From: Cyclobacteriaceae bacterium
GTDB lineage: Bacteria > Bacteroidota > Bacteroidia > Cytophagales > Cyclobacteriaceae
Length of the DNA stretch: 64,000 bases
Direction: 5' to 3'
Assembly (NCBI GenBank): GCA_022842845.1
Contig: JALHOT010000013.1
Location: 27,106 to 91,105 of the forward strand
Part shown: positions 61,621-64,000 of the stretch, one piece after another
Position numbering within the stretch: the first letter of the stretch is position 1
How the letters are laid out: each line of letters begins with the position of its first letter
The notes under the pieces: model-generated
Told to the model about the DNA's origin: nothing
Databases searched by the model: none
The model's input: the letters and a program-made list of their open reading frames with translations, nothing else
Translations under genes and position numbers: made by a program

Positions 61621-64000
61621 GTGTTCAACACATTTTTTGCACGAATCTGGACTGGAAGCCAGGAGACTAAACAGGTAAGCCTCATGTTGGCTACCGGTTT
61701 CTTTATGGGTATTTTCATCGCTACCTACCAAATCACAGCCGATTCCTTATTCTTAAGCCGTTTAGGTGATCAGTTGAATAAGGCCTTTTTGATTGCTGGT
61801 GCCTTGGGTATAGTGACAACAGCGATCTATGCTTTTTTCCAAAGTAGAATACGGTATACAACCCTGACGATAAGTGCGGTAATTCTCATATCAATTTTTA
61901 CAGTTGGTGTTTACTATTTGTTGCATGTTCGAACCGATTTGGAAGATCGCTTAATCTTCGCACTCTACTGCATGTCGGGTCCGCTGACGGCAGTTCTTTT
62001 ATTGAGCTATTGGGGTACTTTCGGTCGTCTTTTCAATTTTCGGCAATCCAAGCGAATTATCGGATGGATTGATACGGGCCAATTAATTGCAGCCATTGCG
62101 GCTTCTTTTTTGATTCCCTTAACCTCACCTTTCGTACCAGATACAAGTAACTATTTACTACTATGCGCCATTAGCATCTTAATGGTGTCAATATTGTTAT
62201 TTGTAATTTCTTCCTCCTTCAAAATGTCGAAGGATGATCCCAATGATGACAGTGATGGGGCCGTTGAAAAGAACGAGACCTCACTCATCAGAATTGTTAA
62301 GGATCCATACACCAGGACACTGTCTGTGTTTTTGTTGGTATCCATGTCAGTGTATATTTTGTCGCAGTTTTCTTTTCAACAAGTAGTACAGCAACAATAT
62401 CCGGACGAACGCCAGCTTACCAACTTCATGGCCTTTTTCATGGGGGCAGTTTACATATTGAGTTTGATCATGCAAACCTTTGTCAACCATCGCATTATCA
62501 GTAATTATGGTCTTAGGATTTCGCTATTCATATTACCTGCCGTGATAGGCCTTTTTGCCTTGACCTCCGTAGGCACTGGTATTCTCTTTGGTAACGATGC
62601 TTCTAAAAGCGGGTACGTATTCTTCTTTGTATCTGTAGCCCTTACACGTTTATTCAGTTGGACCCTCCGCGATGCACTTGAAAACCCGGTATTTAAGTTA
62701 TTCTTCATCCCTTTGGATAGCCGCCTGCGCTTTTCCATTCAATCTAAGGTAGAGGGTACTTTCAATGAAGTAGCGAGATTTTTGGCGGGTTTGCTCTTAT
62801 TCGGGCTCGCCTTGTTACCGTTTTTTAAAGTTGTATACATCATGGGTTTCCTGCTCTTATTAGCAGCGATATACCTGGTGATAGTTAATAAGTTGTACCA
62901 AGGCTATCGTGGTAAGATCCACGAAAAGCTTGAAAGCGTAAATGTTACCCAGGAAAAGCTTGAAAGAGGATACGCAAGGCTTACTTCTTCCCTTGAAGAT
63001 TTTTTACGAATTCCTGAGTCAGCTAAATCAGTGTTTTCTTTTAAGTTATTGGAGAAAATCAATGCAGGCCAGGTGCCAGGCTGGATCAATACCTTAATGC
63101 GCAATGCGGATGATGCCTCCAGGCATTACGCCCAGCACCGCATGAATGAGTTAAAAGGACTTTCAGTATCCGACAAATACGTGATCAAAGGGCAAGGTGA
63201 TGAGTCTGCAGGAAAACAGGTGTTGAGTAAGGCTGACTTGCAAATGATCATTGATAATAATGGTGAGATTACAAAGGCTCGTGTGCAGAAATTAACCCGC
63301 TCTTTCGATCCAAGCGACAGGCAATATGCAGCAGAACTCTTGCTTCATTCATCCAAAGATGAGTCAACCTCCTTTTTAATGGAGTTGCTCATGGACACAG
63401 AGCAAAAAGTGAGGAACACCGCCATTAAAACAGCCGTTCAACGCTATAATTCGGAGGTGATCAACGCACTGATAGAAAATCTTGGGAGTTCCACCTACAG
63501 TAATCAGGCACTTAATGCGCTGCTCTTAATAGGCGAACCAGCATTGGTCGCTTTAGATTCTGCATTTTACAGAAATGGTCAGAGTACTCAAATCATGCTG
63601 CGCATTATTCAAGTAATGGGCCGAATTGGCGGTGCCAGATCACGCGATATGCTATGGCAGAAAATTGATTATCCCAATAAGGTGATTGTTTCGAAAGCGC
63701 TCATCGCTTTGGGTGAATGCGGATTTAAGGCTGGTATATCACAAGTTTCACGTATAAAATATGCTATTGAATCGGATGTTGCCGATATACGCTGGAACAT
63801 CAGTGCCTTACAGGAAATGGAGACCAACGGTATTTATAAAGAAATAGCACAGGCTATCCGTTGGGAAGTACAAAACGATATTGAGCACATTTACATGCTG
63901 CTCACCATGTTGTATGATACCCATTCTATTCAGTTGGTGAAGGAGAACATAGATAGCGGTACGCCAGAAGGTATAGCCTACGCCATTGAGTTGCTGGATG
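61621..64000 (+). CDS. Nucleotide-transporter-like (NTT/MFS) protein fused to HEAT repeats (3' end outside window)
   Basis: The frame opens at GTG 61621; the only stop upstream in frame is close by, and the next ATG at 61684 would cut into the first helix. It runs 793 codons off the window. The first ~430 residues have about twelve helices and the NTT-like layout (FARIWTGSQETKQVSLMLATGFFMGIFIATYQITADSLFLS; SVALTRLFSWTLRDALENPVFKLFFIPLD). A long soluble part follows, with HEAT-like repeats (EVINALIENLGSSTYSNQALNALLLIGEPALVALD). Related Bacteroidota proteins often end in a cyclic-nucleotide-binding domain, which would lie beyond the window. ATP/ADP exchange is not shown; NTT-fold with a regulatory role is more likely. 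Confidence 0.8.
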   Translation, partial: MFNTFFARIWTGSQETKQVSLMLATGFFMGIFIATYQITADSLFLSRLGDQLNKAFLIAGALGIVTTAIYAFFQSRIRYTTLTISAVILISIFTVGVYYLLHVRTDLEDRLIFALYCMSGPLTAVLLLSYWGTFGRLFNFRQSKRIIGWIDTGQLIAAIAASFLIPLTSPFVPDTSNYLLLCAISILMVSILLFVISSSFKMSKDDPNDDSDGAVEKNETSLIRIVKDPYTRTLSVFLLVSMSVYILSQFSFQQVVQQQYPDERQLTNFMAFFMGAVYILSLIMQTFVNHRIISNYGLRISLFILPAVIGLFALTSVGTGILFGNDASKSGYVFFFVSVALTRLFSWTLRDALENPVFKLFFIPLDSRLRFSIQSKVEGTFNEVARFLAGLLLFGLALLPFFKVVYIMGFLLLLAAIYLVIVNKLYQGYRGKIHEKLESVNVTQEKLERGYARLTSSLEDFLRIPESAKSVFSFKLLEKINAGQVPGWINTLMRNADDASRHYAQHRMNELKGLSVSDKYVIKGQGDESAGKQVLSKADLQMIIDNNGEITKARVQKLTRSFDPSDRQYAAELLLHSSKDESTSFLMELLMDTEQKVRNTAIKTAVQRYNSEVINALIENLGSSTYSNQALNALLLIGEPALVALDSAFYRNGQSTQIMLRIIQVMGRIGGARSRDMLWQKIDYPNKVIVSKALIALGECGFKAGISQVSRIKYAIESDVADIRWNISALQEMETNGIYKEIAQAIRWEVQNDIEHIYMLLTMLYDTHSIQLVKENIDSGTPEGIAYAIELLD

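Overview
The window looks like chromosomal DNA of a free-living Bacteroidota bacterium, most likely order Cytophagales. Supporting signs are SusC/SusD/SusE-type outer-membrane genes, a type IX secretion sorting domain on an amylase, a short primary sigma factor without region 1.1, bacillithiol synthesis (BshB1), promoters of the TTG-N18/19-TAnnTTTG kind, and few recognisable Shine-Dalgarno sequences. I see no phage, transposon, integron or CRISPR. Most genes are conserved household genes or ordinary accessory genes. No wholly new multigene system is obvious; the most interesting material is regulatory DNA, unusual fusions and one very small gene.

Layout. 1-3.4 kb: the start of a large secreted BNR/sortilin-like repeat protein (cut by the window edge) and a LolA-like periplasmic protein. 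3.5-10.9 kb: a one-piece ABCG-type ABC transporter, a His-tailed lipoprotein, a histone-deacetylase-family enzyme, a DUF4184 membrane protein and a TetR/AarF-kinase pair. 10.9-12.4 kb: DUF3667 and HEAT-like genes and a tRNA-Met. 12.5-20.5 kb: a housekeeping block with a START-like protein, an LptF/LptG permease, rpsO, pnp, the primary sigma factor, trxB, bshB1 and a RidA-like gene. 20.5-26.6 kb: lhgO, lipid-anchored MsrB and MsrA flanking a YfiR-like/HAMP-GAF pair, and a lipoprotein.

26.6-49.9 kb is a maltodextrin/starch utilisation locus. It holds SusC, SusD and SusE, a T9SS-secreted GH13 amylase, a lipoprotein GH13 amylase, a GH31 alpha-glucosidase, an SLC45-like MFS transporter, an esterase with a glycogen-binding-like domain, GH65 maltose phosphorylase and beta-phosphoglucomutase. 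A LacI-family regulator and a membrane histidine kinase sit between the two halves. Four copies of a LacI-type operator (core close to AAWCGWTTGCGAW) lie upstream of the transcription units, two of them inverted and 74 bp apart in the divergent susE/amylase promoter region. The inferred route is: amylases cut starch outside, SusCD imports oligosaccharides, the lipoprotein amylase and the MFS carrier pass maltose inward, and GH31 plus GH65/PgmB turn it into glucose and glucose 6-phosphate.

49.9-64 kb: an AGCS amino-acid/Na+ symporter, an agmatinase-family enzyme, a SixA-like phosphatase, topA, a SerB-SerA fusion for serine synthesis, an arsenic operon (arsR-arsM-arsN2) with two visible ArsR operators, the C-terminal half of a split transketolase, a 31-codon single-helix membrane-protein ORF, an OmpH/Skp-like protein behind a textbook Bacteroidota promoter, and the first 793 codons of a nucleotide-transporter-like protein fused to HEAT repeats, cut by the window end.
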